IMG/VR virus record: IMGVR_UViG_3300030339_000142
Coordinates: 1 to 36,063 of that record
Strand: one strand, 5' to 3'
From: a virus
DNA length: 36,063 nt
Part shown: positions 30,611 through 36,063 of the stretch, in pieces
How the letters are laid out: every line of letters starts with the position of its first letter
Numbering within the stretch: the first letter of the stretch is position 1
The notes under the pieces: generated by a model
What the model was told of the DNA's origin: nothing
Seen by the model: the letters and a program-made list of their open reading frames with translations, nothing else
Databases searched by the model: none
Translations under genes and position numbers: made by a program

Positions 30611-30981
30611 CAAGACAAGACAAAGCCGAACTGCTTGCCTGGGATAGAAACGTAAGACTTGCTCGCAAGCGTGAGTTTAGCCCTAGGCCGTCTCAGAATA
30701 CTCAACCAGTTAAGTATTCTGGAATATCAAGTCACGACAGGATGTTGAGAGACAAATATGGCATCACTGCGGAAGAGTACGATGCTATCTTGTCATCTCA
30801 GGGAGGACTTTGCGCTATATGCACAAGACCGCCTGGGCGTCGAAGACTAAGTGTTGACCACGATCACGAGACGGGAAGGGTGCGTGGCATCCTATGCCCC
30901 CGTTGTAACTCAGTTCTTGGGATGGTAGCTGATAGTAGTAAGATACTTCACAGCGCAGCCGTCTACCTCGAAAGAGAGTAA
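30607..30981 (+). CDS. Recombination endonuclease VII-like (T4 gp49 family)
   Basis: The protein has 124 residues. It contains the leading helix pattern (KYGITAEEYDAILSSQGG), Cys69 and Cys72 (CAIC), the catalytic motif VDHDHETG (84-87), Cys97 and Cys100 (CPRCN) and the closing helix (HSAAVYLERE). This is the complete signature of the endonuclease VII family, which cleaves Holliday junctions and other branched DNA so that packaging is not blocked. The ATGA overlap couples it to its neighbour. A degenerate paralogue lies at 27986-28171. Confidence 0.88.
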   Translation: MTRQDKAELLAWDRNVRLARKREFSPRPSQNTQPVKYSGISSHDRMLRDKYGITAEEYDAILSSQGGLCAICTRPPGRRRLSVDHDHETGRVRGILCPRCNSVLGMVADSSKILHSAAVYLERE

Positions 30982-30985
30982 AACG

Positions 30986-31948
30986 TTGAATGTTTCTCAT
31001 ATTTGGTCTGGCGATGAACTAGCCGACCTTACTATCCTCGACAAGCCGACATTCCTAACCAAGTACCCCTGGATTAGCCCTACTGCCTACCGTCAGCGTA
31101 AAGCGGTAGTCGAGAAGACCCCACAGCAGTCTGTGGTGACCGTAGACGGGACTTATCACCCGGAGACGTGGAACTACGCTACCAGTAGACCTATTGTTCC
31201 TGATGGCGCAGAGAAGCACGTAATGATTGGCGACACGCACGGTGTCTTCGTAGACCAGCGTGTGTGGGCATCTGTCCTAGACTTTGTGCGGGACTTCAAG
31301 CCCGACGCTATTCATCTGATGGGCGACATTGCCGACTTCTACGACATCTCCAGGTTCTCGAAAGACCCAACCCGTCGCGTCATGCTAGCCAAAGAGATAG
31401 ACTTCACTAAGACAGTTATCCTGGCTGAGATTCGCAGGGCTGCGGGGCAGAAGTGCAAGATCGACTGGATCGAGGGCAACCACGAGGAACGGCTTCAGAA
31501 GTACCTGTGGCGTCAAGCCCCAGAACTTGCTGGTGTTCCATCAATGGAAATGGAAGCCTTGTTCGACATGAACCGCTACGGCATCTCGTATGTCCGTGGT
31601 AACATCACTGTCGGTGATCTTCAGTTGACCCACGGAAACCTAGTTCGAAAGCACTCTGGCTATACCGCCAAGGCCATGCTGGATGATTATGGTATGTCTG
31701 TTATGCATAACCATACACATAGACTTGGCTCAGTGTATAAAACAGACAGAAGTGGTGAATACGTTGCATACGAGAACGGATGCCTCTGCCGTACCGACCT
31801 TGACTATGTTGACCACCCAAACTGGCAGCATGGTTTCAGTGTTGGATGGGTTCTCCCAACAGGCCGCTTCCACATCCAGCAAATTGCAGTCGTTGACGGA
31901 CGCTTTGTCTTTGACGGAAAATTTTATGGCAAACAAGAGAACGCCTAA
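30986..31948 (+). CDS. Calcineurin-like metallophosphoesterase
   Basis: The protein has 320 residues and starts with TTG 30986. The five blocks of the family are present: GDTHG (Asp83, His85), GDIADF (Asp114), GNHEE (Asn165, His166), THGN (His216) and NHTH (His243, His245). These bind two metal ions and hydrolyse phosphoesters. The first 70 residues look like a small additional domain. In phages of this type such enzymes may trim nucleic acid ends or nucleotides; the substrate cannot be read from the sequence. Confidence 0.85.
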   Translation: MNVSHIWSGDELADLTILDKPTFLTKYPWISPTAYRQRKAVVEKTPQQSVVTVDGTYHPETWNYATSRPIVPDGAEKHVMIGDTHGVFVDQRVWASVLDFVRDFKPDAIHLMGDIADFYDISRFSKDPTRRVMLAKEIDFTKTVILAEIRRAAGQKCKIDWIEGNHEERLQKYLWRQAPELAGVPSMEMEALFDMNRYGISYVRGNITVGDLQLTHGNLVRKHSGYTAKAMLDDYGMSVMHNHTHRLGSVYKTDRSGEYVAYENGCLCRTDLDYVDHPNWQHGFSVGWVLPTGRFHIQQIAVVDGRFVFDGKFYGKQENA

Positions 31949-32264
31949 CAAGCTAAGAATCGAAATGTCTCTGGCTGATCCAAGCCAGGGGCATAGGGTT
32001 CTAGAAGACAAGATTTACCTGAAGTCTCCGTTCATGGACAGACGTGTCTATGAAGAGATAATGGTATCTCCTGAAAGCAAGAGAACATTCATGGATACAG
32101 CCCTGAAGGCTGTGGCTGACAGAATGACAGCTTACGTTCAGGCTGACGTATTCAGGGTTGACCTACACGGGGTCAAGTTCAACGACGCAACTCAGACTGC
32201 TGAAGTCTGGTTCAAGGCTTGGTATAGTACGCCCGGATACTTCTATAATAATAACATACTATAG
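31926..32264 (+). CDS. Hypothetical protein
   Basis: The protein has 112 residues from ATG 31926, overlapping the phosphoesterase by 23 bases; a longer in-frame extension to 31683 lies wholly inside it and is unlikely. The sequence is mixed alpha/beta (KLRIEMSLADPSQGHRVLED, MDTALKAVADRMTAYVQADV, AEVWFKAWYSTPGYF). No family recognised. It ends in an Asn-rich tail. Confidence 0.6.
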   Translation: MANKRTPNKLRIEMSLADPSQGHRVLEDKIYLKSPFMDRRVYEEIMVSPESKRTFMDTALKAVADRMTAYVQADVFRVDLHGVKFNDATQTAEVWFKAWYSTPGYFYNNNIL

Positions 32265-32309
32265 ACAAAATGTCAACTTACGTAGGTGTGAGAACTAGGG
32301 GTTTAATTT

Positions 32310-32510
32310 ATGACAGTAGAGGCTCGTAACTCTCTCTTTTATCAGTGCGGACAATGTGGTAAGCTACAATGCGAACAGCTTATATCAATTAAGGTATGGG
32401 TTGCGCCGAACGAGGTTTACGACAAGTTTATCTGTCATATGTGCTATAACAGCCAAGGTTTGAAGAAGAACGGGATACCTGGCGTAATCAAGACCCTGGA
32501 GTTCGAATGA
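32310..32510 (+). CDS. Small zinc-ribbon protein
   Basis: The protein has 66 residues. CGQC (13-16) and CHMC (42-45) make a four-Cys ribbon (FYQCGQCGKLQCEQL, FICHMCYNSQG). AGGGG lies upstream of the ATG at slightly long spacing. Its stop overlaps the nuclease start as ATGA, so the two are coupled. Confidence 0.65.
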   Translation: MTVEARNSLFYQCGQCGKLQCEQLISIKVWVAPNEVYDKFICHMCYNSQGLKKNGIPGVIKTLEFE

Positions 32511-33019
32511 GTAAGGAGAGCAGCCTTGTCAGCGATTGTCTCGGGCGTGAGGTTCTACCCAAGAAGCCCCGTGGTCCTCAGGCCACATCGTCCGAACGGA
32601 CTGAAGTGGCGCGTGCCCGCAAGTCTCTTACTAGAAGGTGGAAGAACGTGGAGCGAGAATTCGCAAGATGGCTCACAGAGCATGACGGCAAGGATGCCCG
32701 TCTCTCAGGGCTCACTACGTCTACCGGACGCATCGGAGACCTGACTCATCTCCAGGCTGACGTACTTAGTCGCTCGTTCCTTGGTGAAGTTAAGAACGAG
32801 AAGGCTCCAGCTAAGATTGCTCGCTACTGGCAAAAGATAGCCGATAGAGCTATAGACTGGGGGAAAGACCCGATACTCTACCTGAAGTTCTCGGATGCAG
32901 CAAAGTACCCTGTTGTCGGTAAGCCCTTACCAGCGATGTGTGTAATTACACAAGATCGCTTGCAAGAGCTTCTAGACAAAGAGGGAATGTTCGATAGCCG
33001 ACTCGGTGGCATCTCTTAG
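32507..33019 (+). CDS. PD-(D/E)XK nuclease, Holliday-junction-resolvase-like
   Basis: The protein has 170 residues. Glu49 in VEREFARWL, Asp78 or Asp85 in GRIGDLTHLQADV and Glu94-x-Lys96 in FLGEVKNEK follow the order of catalytic residues in Hjc-like PD-(D/E)XK resolvases. Position after endonuclease VII and phosphoesterase genes suggests DNA repair or recombination processing. The N-terminal 45 residues are basic. Its 3' end overlaps the convergent minus-strand gene by 48 bases. Confidence 0.7.
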   Translation: MSKESSLVSDCLGREVLPKKPRGPQATSSERTEVARARKSLTRRWKNVEREFARWLTEHDGKDARLSGLTTSTGRIGDLTHLQADVLSRSFLGEVKNEKAPAKIARYWQKIADRAIDWGKDPILYLKFSDAAKYPVVGKPLPAMCVITQDRLQELLDKEGMFDSRLGGIS

Positions 33020-33223
33020 GAGGTTCTCCTTGTCCACTCCGGCAAGACCGTTGAACTTAGCGAAATAGTCAATGAACCCTGGTACGCTTGGGAACATATA
33101 CTCATACGCAGTGTCAGTGGTGATGTACTGACCCTGGACACGGGAATCAGCAGCGAATCTTTCGAGGATTTCTTTAACGTCTGGTTGTTCTACCCCCCTG
33201 AACTTCAACAACAACATCTTCAT
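32972..33223 (-). CDS. Small hypothetical protein (recombinase-associated array)
   Basis: The protein has 83 residues. A first strand (MKMLLLKFRG), a helix (VKEILERFAADSRVQ) and an aromatic segment (AYEYMFPSVPGFIDYFAKF) are followed by a helical end. Its layout resembles that of the gene before it (33220-33447), suggesting distant paralogy. Start overlaps the upstream stop by 4 bases. Function unknown. Confidence 0.6.
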   Translation of the reverse strand: MKMLLLKFRGVEQPDVKEILERFAADSRVQGQYITTDTAYEYMFPSVPGFIDYFAKFNGLAGVDKENLLRDATESAIEHSLFV

Positions 33224-33447
33224 TCCGGTATCCTTTCAAAAGCGTCCACCATCTCAGCCATCGAGAACACTTTCGACATTTTCATCAAGAACTCTACGAA
33301 CGCCTGAATCCTGAACACATACAATCCGTCCCCGATTTCGTTGTACCCATTGAACCTTCTGATGACCGAATTCGCCTTAACAGCAAGGGTTACTTCGTCC
33401 ATTGTCATCTCGTGTCCGTTCTTCCAGGCCACCTGAAACTTCTTCAT
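33220..33447 (-). CDS. Small hypothetical protein (recombinase-associated array)
   Basis: The protein has 75 residues. Order: a strand MKKFQVAWKNG, a helix MDEVTLAVKANSVI, then YVFRIQAFVEFLMKM and a closing helix. The position of the first strand and the (Y/F)-rich middle match the downstream gene. Coupled by 4-base overlaps on both sides. No family recognised. Confidence 0.6.
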   Translation of the reverse strand: MKKFQVAWKNGHEMTMDEVTLAVKANSVIRRFNGYNEIGDGLYVFRIQAFVEFLMKMSKVFSMAEMVDAFERIPE

Positions 33448-33701
33448 ACTCGTGCCCCTATTCCGCTTACCGCCAGGTTGTAGTTGATCCAGTCAGCAAA
33501 AGGGAAAGCGTACGAACGGCAAGACTTGCTTGATCCAAGCCTGACAGCATGGTAGCCAATGGTTGTGCTTCCTACTAACTGATAACTGTGCGGTTCTCCA
33601 CGCCGTATAATCCCAATCTTGCTAAGAAGCTGTGCATTGTAAACTGGATCGTGTGACGGGCCGGATTGCCATAACACGGTTACCCTTCTAAGACCCTCCA
33701 C
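33444..33701 (-). CDS. Small hypothetical protein (recombinase-associated array)
   Basis: The protein has 85 residues, probably starting at GTG. It begins VEGLRRVTVLWQSGPS and continues with IGIIRRGEPHSYQLVGS and a Tyr/Trp-rich end (AFPFADWINYNLAV). The first strand, short helix and aromatic end give the same general layout as its neighbours. It overlaps the preceding gene by 14 bases. No family recognised. Confidence 0.55.
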   Translation of the reverse strand: MEGLRRVTVLWQSGPSHDPVYNAQLLSKIGIIRRGEPHSYQLVGSTTIGYHAVRLGSSKSCRSYAFPFADWINYNLAVSGIGARV

Positions 33702-33900
33702 TCTCAGCCCTCCTTACAACCCAGTATTTCCAGTTTGGATGCACGCCAACAATCTGACCATAATCTATGGTTACCAATACCCCGTGGAATCCTAGCCCGA
33801 ATCCACGGGTTAACTTTAATCCACTGGTTAACTTTGCCCTTCTGATTGCATGGCTAATGTCGTAATCTGAAAGACTTCTATTAGAATGAAGTAGGTACAT
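33688..33900 (-). CDS. Small hypothetical protein (recombinase-associated array)
   Basis: The protein has 70 residues; the ATG directly follows the upstream TAG. It begins MYLLHSNRSLSDYDI, then a helix (AIRRAKLTSGLKL) and strands (GVLVTIDYGQIVGVHPNWKY). The C-terminal YWVVRR is shared in character with FVVRR of the preceding gene. No family recognised. Confidence 0.58.
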   Translation of the reverse strand: MYLLHSNRSLSDYDISHAIRRAKLTSGLKLTRGFGLGFHGVLVTIDYGQIVGVHPNWKYWVVRRAESGGS

Positions 33901-34113
33901 CTAGAGGTCTCTCCTGACAACGAACAAGAAGTGGTCTTCATACCCGAATGCGAACGAACTTGAAAATTGCCAGTACGGGAGTTCAAACGCCTTGTTGCGG
34001 GGGCTTGACGGGGCTGACTTCAGGCCAAGCAATGCTTCTGCCACCCTGTCGTCAGATATGGTCAGGCTGTTTCTCTTGTCCGTGTGATTGAATATCGTCA
34101 AGACCTTAAACAT
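33901..34113 (-). CDS. Small hypothetical protein (recombinase-associated array)
   Basis: The protein has 70 residues: strand MFKVLTIFNH, helix DDRVAEALLGLKSA and an aromatic end (YWQFSSSFAFGYEDHFLFVV). The FVVRR ending resembles WVVRR of the next gene. It overlaps the preceding gene by 8 bases. Function unknown. Confidence 0.58.
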   Translation of the reverse strand: MFKVLTIFNHTDKRNSLTISDDRVAEALLGLKSAPSSPRNKAFELPYWQFSSSFAFGYEDHFLFVVRRDL

Positions 34114-34372
34114 AAAGACGCCTACCTTCCTCAGTTCTAAACGTCATGTGTTTGAACCAACCGTCCATGTCGAACACAGACGCCCAGGCTCCACGGTCTG
34201 AGTCAGGACTGTATGAGTCAACCCTATAGTACGGAACGTCTCCATCAGCATTGATAGATTTAGTGCTTGGGTTGATTGCCATCACGTTGTCAAGAACGTT
34301 AGTTAGCTCTTCATCCATATCTTGATCGCTCATGCCGTACGTGTAGATAACATTCAGTACCCTAAGCATCAC
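34106..34372 (-). CDS. Small acidic hypothetical protein (recombinase-associated array)
   Basis: The protein has 88 residues. MLRVLNVIYTYG is followed by an acidic helix (MDEELTNVLDNVMAIN) and VPYYRVDSYS, then AWASVFDMDGWFKHMTF. Strongly acidic. Coupled to the recombinase stop by a 4-base overlap. It is the first of six tandem small genes after the recombinase. Function unknown. Confidence 0.6.
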   Translation of the reverse strand: MMLRVLNVIYTYGMSDQDMDEELTNVLDNVMAINPSTKSINADGDVPYYRVDSYSPDSDRGAWASVFDMDGWFKHMTFRTEEGRRLYV

Positions 34373-35205
34373 ATCGTATCCTTTGCAACTGCGGCTACTA
34401 GGTCATCAGTGTTCATGTTGACGTAAATCTGGGTCGTACTCACCGAAGAATGTCCAAGTAGCTTCTGAAGCGTGAAGACATCCACGCCAGCCCTAACCAT
34501 CCGAGTTGCGAAGTGATGTCGCAGGGAGTGCGGTGAGACTCCAGTTACCCCGATCTTAACGCAAATCCTTGACACTACGCACTGGATTTGCCGACGCGAC
34601 AACTTCCTTCCGTCCTTCATAAACACGAACCCAGAATCGCTGTACTTCATCTGCCCGATCCAGCGGAAGATTCGCGACGAAGCCTTCTCGCCCAATGGAA
34701 CCATGCGCTGCTTGTAGCCCTTGCCCACAACTCGCAGTATAACAGTGTTCCCGTTGTTGATTACGTCTTCTACCTGCAAGTCGATTACCTCGCTCTCCCT
34801 GAGGCCGCTAGCAAGGGCGTAGACGATAGCTGCGTCCATAGTGGGGCACTTGTCAGCTTCACGCATTAGCGCCGTAAAGGCCGCTTCTGAGGGTACGTTA
34901 GGTGTCTTGTTAGTTAGCGTACGTGGGGACTTCACAGCTAGAAACGGGTTGAGCGTAATAATTCCCTGCCTGGTAAGCCAATCGTAATAGCTTCTCACGG
35001 CAGCCCAGTAGGTAGCCTGAGTCTTGTCTGACCATCCAGAAAGAGTAGCCATCCATTCCTTCCAGGCGATGACATCTTCAACGCTAGGTCTATCTGGAAG
35101 GTCTTCTGTCTCTAGGGTTTCCAGAAACGAAACGAGACCACGACGATACGTAGTCTTCGTGGCCTCGCTGTTCTGCTGGTTAATGAATTGCTCCAGGTAG
35201 CTCAT
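34369..35205 (-). CDS. Tyrosine recombinase, XerC/D-like
   Basis: The protein has 278 residues. The N-terminal SAM-like core-binding domain spans about 1-95 (SEATKTTYRRGLVSFLETLE, AAVRSYYDWLTRQGII). The catalytic set is complete: Arg136 (ASGLRESEV), Lys162 (VGKGYKQR), His226 and Arg229 (HSLRHHFA), His252 (LLGHSS) and nucleophile Tyr261 (TQIYVNM). It could serve as integrase or as a dimer resolvase. Unlike many integrases it sits inside a tight operon, overlapping both neighbours, and no attachment site or excisionase is recognised next to it. Confidence 0.9.
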   Translation of the reverse strand: MSYLEQFINQQNSEATKTTYRRGLVSFLETLETEDLPDRPSVEDVIAWKEWMATLSGWSDKTQATYWAAVRSYYDWLTRQGIITLNPFLAVKSPRTLTNKTPNVPSEAAFTALMREADKCPTMDAAIVYALASGLRESEVIDLQVEDVINNGNTVILRVVGKGYKQRMVPLGEKASSRIFRWIGQMKYSDSGFVFMKDGRKLSRRQIQCVVSRICVKIGVTGVSPHSLRHHFATRMVRAGVDVFTLQKLLGHSSVSTTQIYVNMNTDDLVAAVAKDTM

Positions 35206-35557
35206 CTAGGTTACCTCCGCTACGAACGGCCATAACTGTTCTTGCATGTCCTATTTCTGCTTCTTCCCATGTCGAGTACCTTCTACAGAACAGGTCGTTT
35301 CCAGAGTAGTCGGCAAAGACCATTGTCTCGAACCACAACGGAGAAAGTCCTGTGAAGTTGTAGTCGATACCAAGAAAAACGGTGGACACCCTTACCTTCG
35401 TGGCCGGTAGCCTGCGAAGTCTTTGTCGCCAGGTTCTCTTGATGGTGACTTCATCCAAGCCAACTCGGCGTGCGTCGTCCGCAGTTTCGAACCACTTAGA
35501 CCAAGTTAGAAGATCAACCGGGACTACATTGTGTTGGTCGTCAAGGATTGCGAACAT
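35180..35557 (-). CDS. Conserved phage hypothetical protein
   Basis: The protein has 125 residues. It begins MFAILDDQHNVVPVDLLTWS and contains RVSTVFLGIDYNF, PLWFETMVFADYSG and RRYSTWEEAEIGHARTV. I recognise this pattern as a widespread phage protein of unknown function, often of similar length. Overlaps the recombinase start by 26 bases. Confidence 0.75.
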   Translation of the reverse strand: MFAILDDQHNVVPVDLLTWSKWFETADDARRVGLDEVTIKRTWRQRLRRLPATKVRVSTVFLGIDYNFTGLSPLWFETMVFADYSGNDLFCRRYSTWEEAEIGHARTVMAVRSGGNLDELPGAIH

Positions 35558-35560
35558 TCT

Positions 35561-35710
35561 TCAGGAGTTCCTTTCTATGTCTCCAATCCCATCCACTATA
35601 ACGATAGTTACTTGGATCAGAAGCTTCACTATCGGCTTGAAGATCAAAACGAACAACCAGCCGAAAACAAAAACTCCTATTACTTCAGTCAGTAAATTGA
35701 ACAGGGACAT
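35561..35710 (-). CDS. 49-residue membrane protein
   Basis: ATG 35710 has GAGGAAGAG upstream and the frame ends three bases before the next ATG. Two hydrophobic stretches lie close together (TEVIGVFVFGWLFVLIF and IVKLLIQVTIVIV), ending in DGIGDIERNS. It overlaps the end of the previous gene by 26 bases. Such small proteins are easily missed; a membrane-acting role such as host interference is possible but unproven. Confidence 0.6.
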   Translation of the reverse strand: MSLFNLLTEVIGVFVFGWLFVLIFKPIVKLLIQVTIVIVDGIGDIERNS

Positions 35711-35939
35711 TGTTCATCTCTTCCTCGATTGCAAGTGTCGTAAGGAATACCTGGCTAGCGTATGGGTCAACCACAAGAAGCTCAGACAACTCCTGTCCCC
35801 ACGACAGCATGACTGCTAGTTTGTATCCTTTGAGCATACCCTCGAAGAACTCTTTCGATCTTCCGTGAGGCAGAGTGGCCTGTATTTCTCGAACTGTTTT
35901 CGCGTGTTCAGGCGAAACTCTTTGCTCTAGGGACTTCAT
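35685..35939 (-). CDS. Small helical hypothetical protein
   Basis: The protein has 84 residues. Helix-rich: EQRVSPEHAKTVREIQATLP, RSKEFFEGMLKGYKLAVMLS and SQVFLTTLAIEEEMNN. Its ATG overlaps the stop of the partial gene to its right as ATGA. No family recognised. Confidence 0.6.
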   Translation of the reverse strand: MKSLEQRVSPEHAKTVREIQATLPHGRSKEFFEGMLKGYKLAVMLSWGQELSELLVVDPYASQVFLTTLAIEEEMNNVPVQFTD

Positions 35940-36063
35940 ACGGAAAGATCGTCTTCCAGCGCGAGTCTACGTCCGGTAGGGCCTTCCCTAAGCTCGGCAA
36001 CAGACACGCACAGTACACGATCCCATGAAGACGTGGAAAGCTTAAGCGGAGCCCGACCGGCTC
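35936..36063 (-). CDS. Unidentified gene, 3' end only (cut by window edge)
   Basis: On the minus strand a frame is open from the window edge to TGA at 35938-35936, ending in WDRVLCVSVAELREG and PTGRRLALEDDLSV. About 42 residues are visible. The ATGA overlap with the next gene shows it belongs to the same operon. Too little is present for a functional call. Confidence 0.55.
   Translation of the reverse strand, partial: AGRAPLKLSTSSWDRVLCVSVAELREGPTGRRLALEDDLSV

Noticed and set aside
1-36063. tRNA or rRNA genes
   Set aside because: No cloverleaf-like stretch or conserved TTCGAA-type arm with pairing partners was found on either strand by reading.

Overview
The window is a 36 kb piece of a tailed double-stranded DNA phage with a long non-contractile tail (siphovirus morphology). 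It is cut inside a portal gene on the left and inside an unidentified minus-strand gene on the right. An actinobacterial host is likely. The endolysin C-terminus resembles a surface domain common in secreted actinobacterial proteins (a short VDTR motif, a valine-rich core and a closing DITGYF). The tail-tip proteins also resemble actinophage minor tail proteins. Base composition is moderate, with about 43-50% GC in the stretches I counted, so a high-GC host is not implied. I cannot name a genus.

Layout. (1) 1-20028, plus strand, virion and lysis: portal (partial), capsid protease with scaffold tail, HK97-fold capsid protein, two small genes, a GT4 glycosyltransferase, a small basic protein, head-tail connector, virion morphogenesis protein, tail terminator, tail tube, two tail chaperones joined by a -1 frameshift at G_GGA_AAG, a 1516-residue tape measure with a repeated C-terminal half, three tail-tip or minor tail proteins, a 39-residue coiled-coil protein, an endolysin, a coiled-coil plus membrane-anchor protein and an LLH-type holin. 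Hairpins punctuate it after the capsid, tube, chaperone, tape-measure and holin genes. (2) 20084-24538, minus strand: about 14 small overlapping genes, probably early or regulatory, including zinc-ribbon proteins, two membrane proteins, an XRE-type regulator, a three-frame overlap region and an SSB-like protein. (3) 24539-24790: a divergent control region with a minus-strand TATAAT and repeated GTTTTGG motifs. (4) 24791-33019, plus strand, replication and nucleotide metabolism: a Cas4/RecB-like Fe-S nuclease, a DnaB helicase with no normal start codon, two endonuclease VII-like proteins (one degenerate), a HAD phosphatase, a dATP/dGTP diphosphohydrolase-like protein, a metallophosphoesterase, a PD-(D/E)XK nuclease and many small zinc-ribbon proteins. 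(5) 32972-36063, minus strand: small coupled genes around a complete tyrosine recombinase.

Together the left half builds the particle and opens the host cell. The right half holds helicase loading or unwinding, recombination and junction processing, and nucleotide-pool functions. No DNA polymerase, terminase, primase or tRNA gene is visible, so those must lie outside the window or be absent.

The most notable points are these: the DnaB gene whose only well-placed AUG opens a 10-codon dead end; a perfect 15-bp inverted repeat inside a tail gene; a likely internal start that would release the endolysin binding domain alone; a GC-rich, apparently imported tail-tip module; a phased operator-like array; six coupled small genes behind the recombinase; and several real genes of 39-57 codons that a length cutoff would miss.
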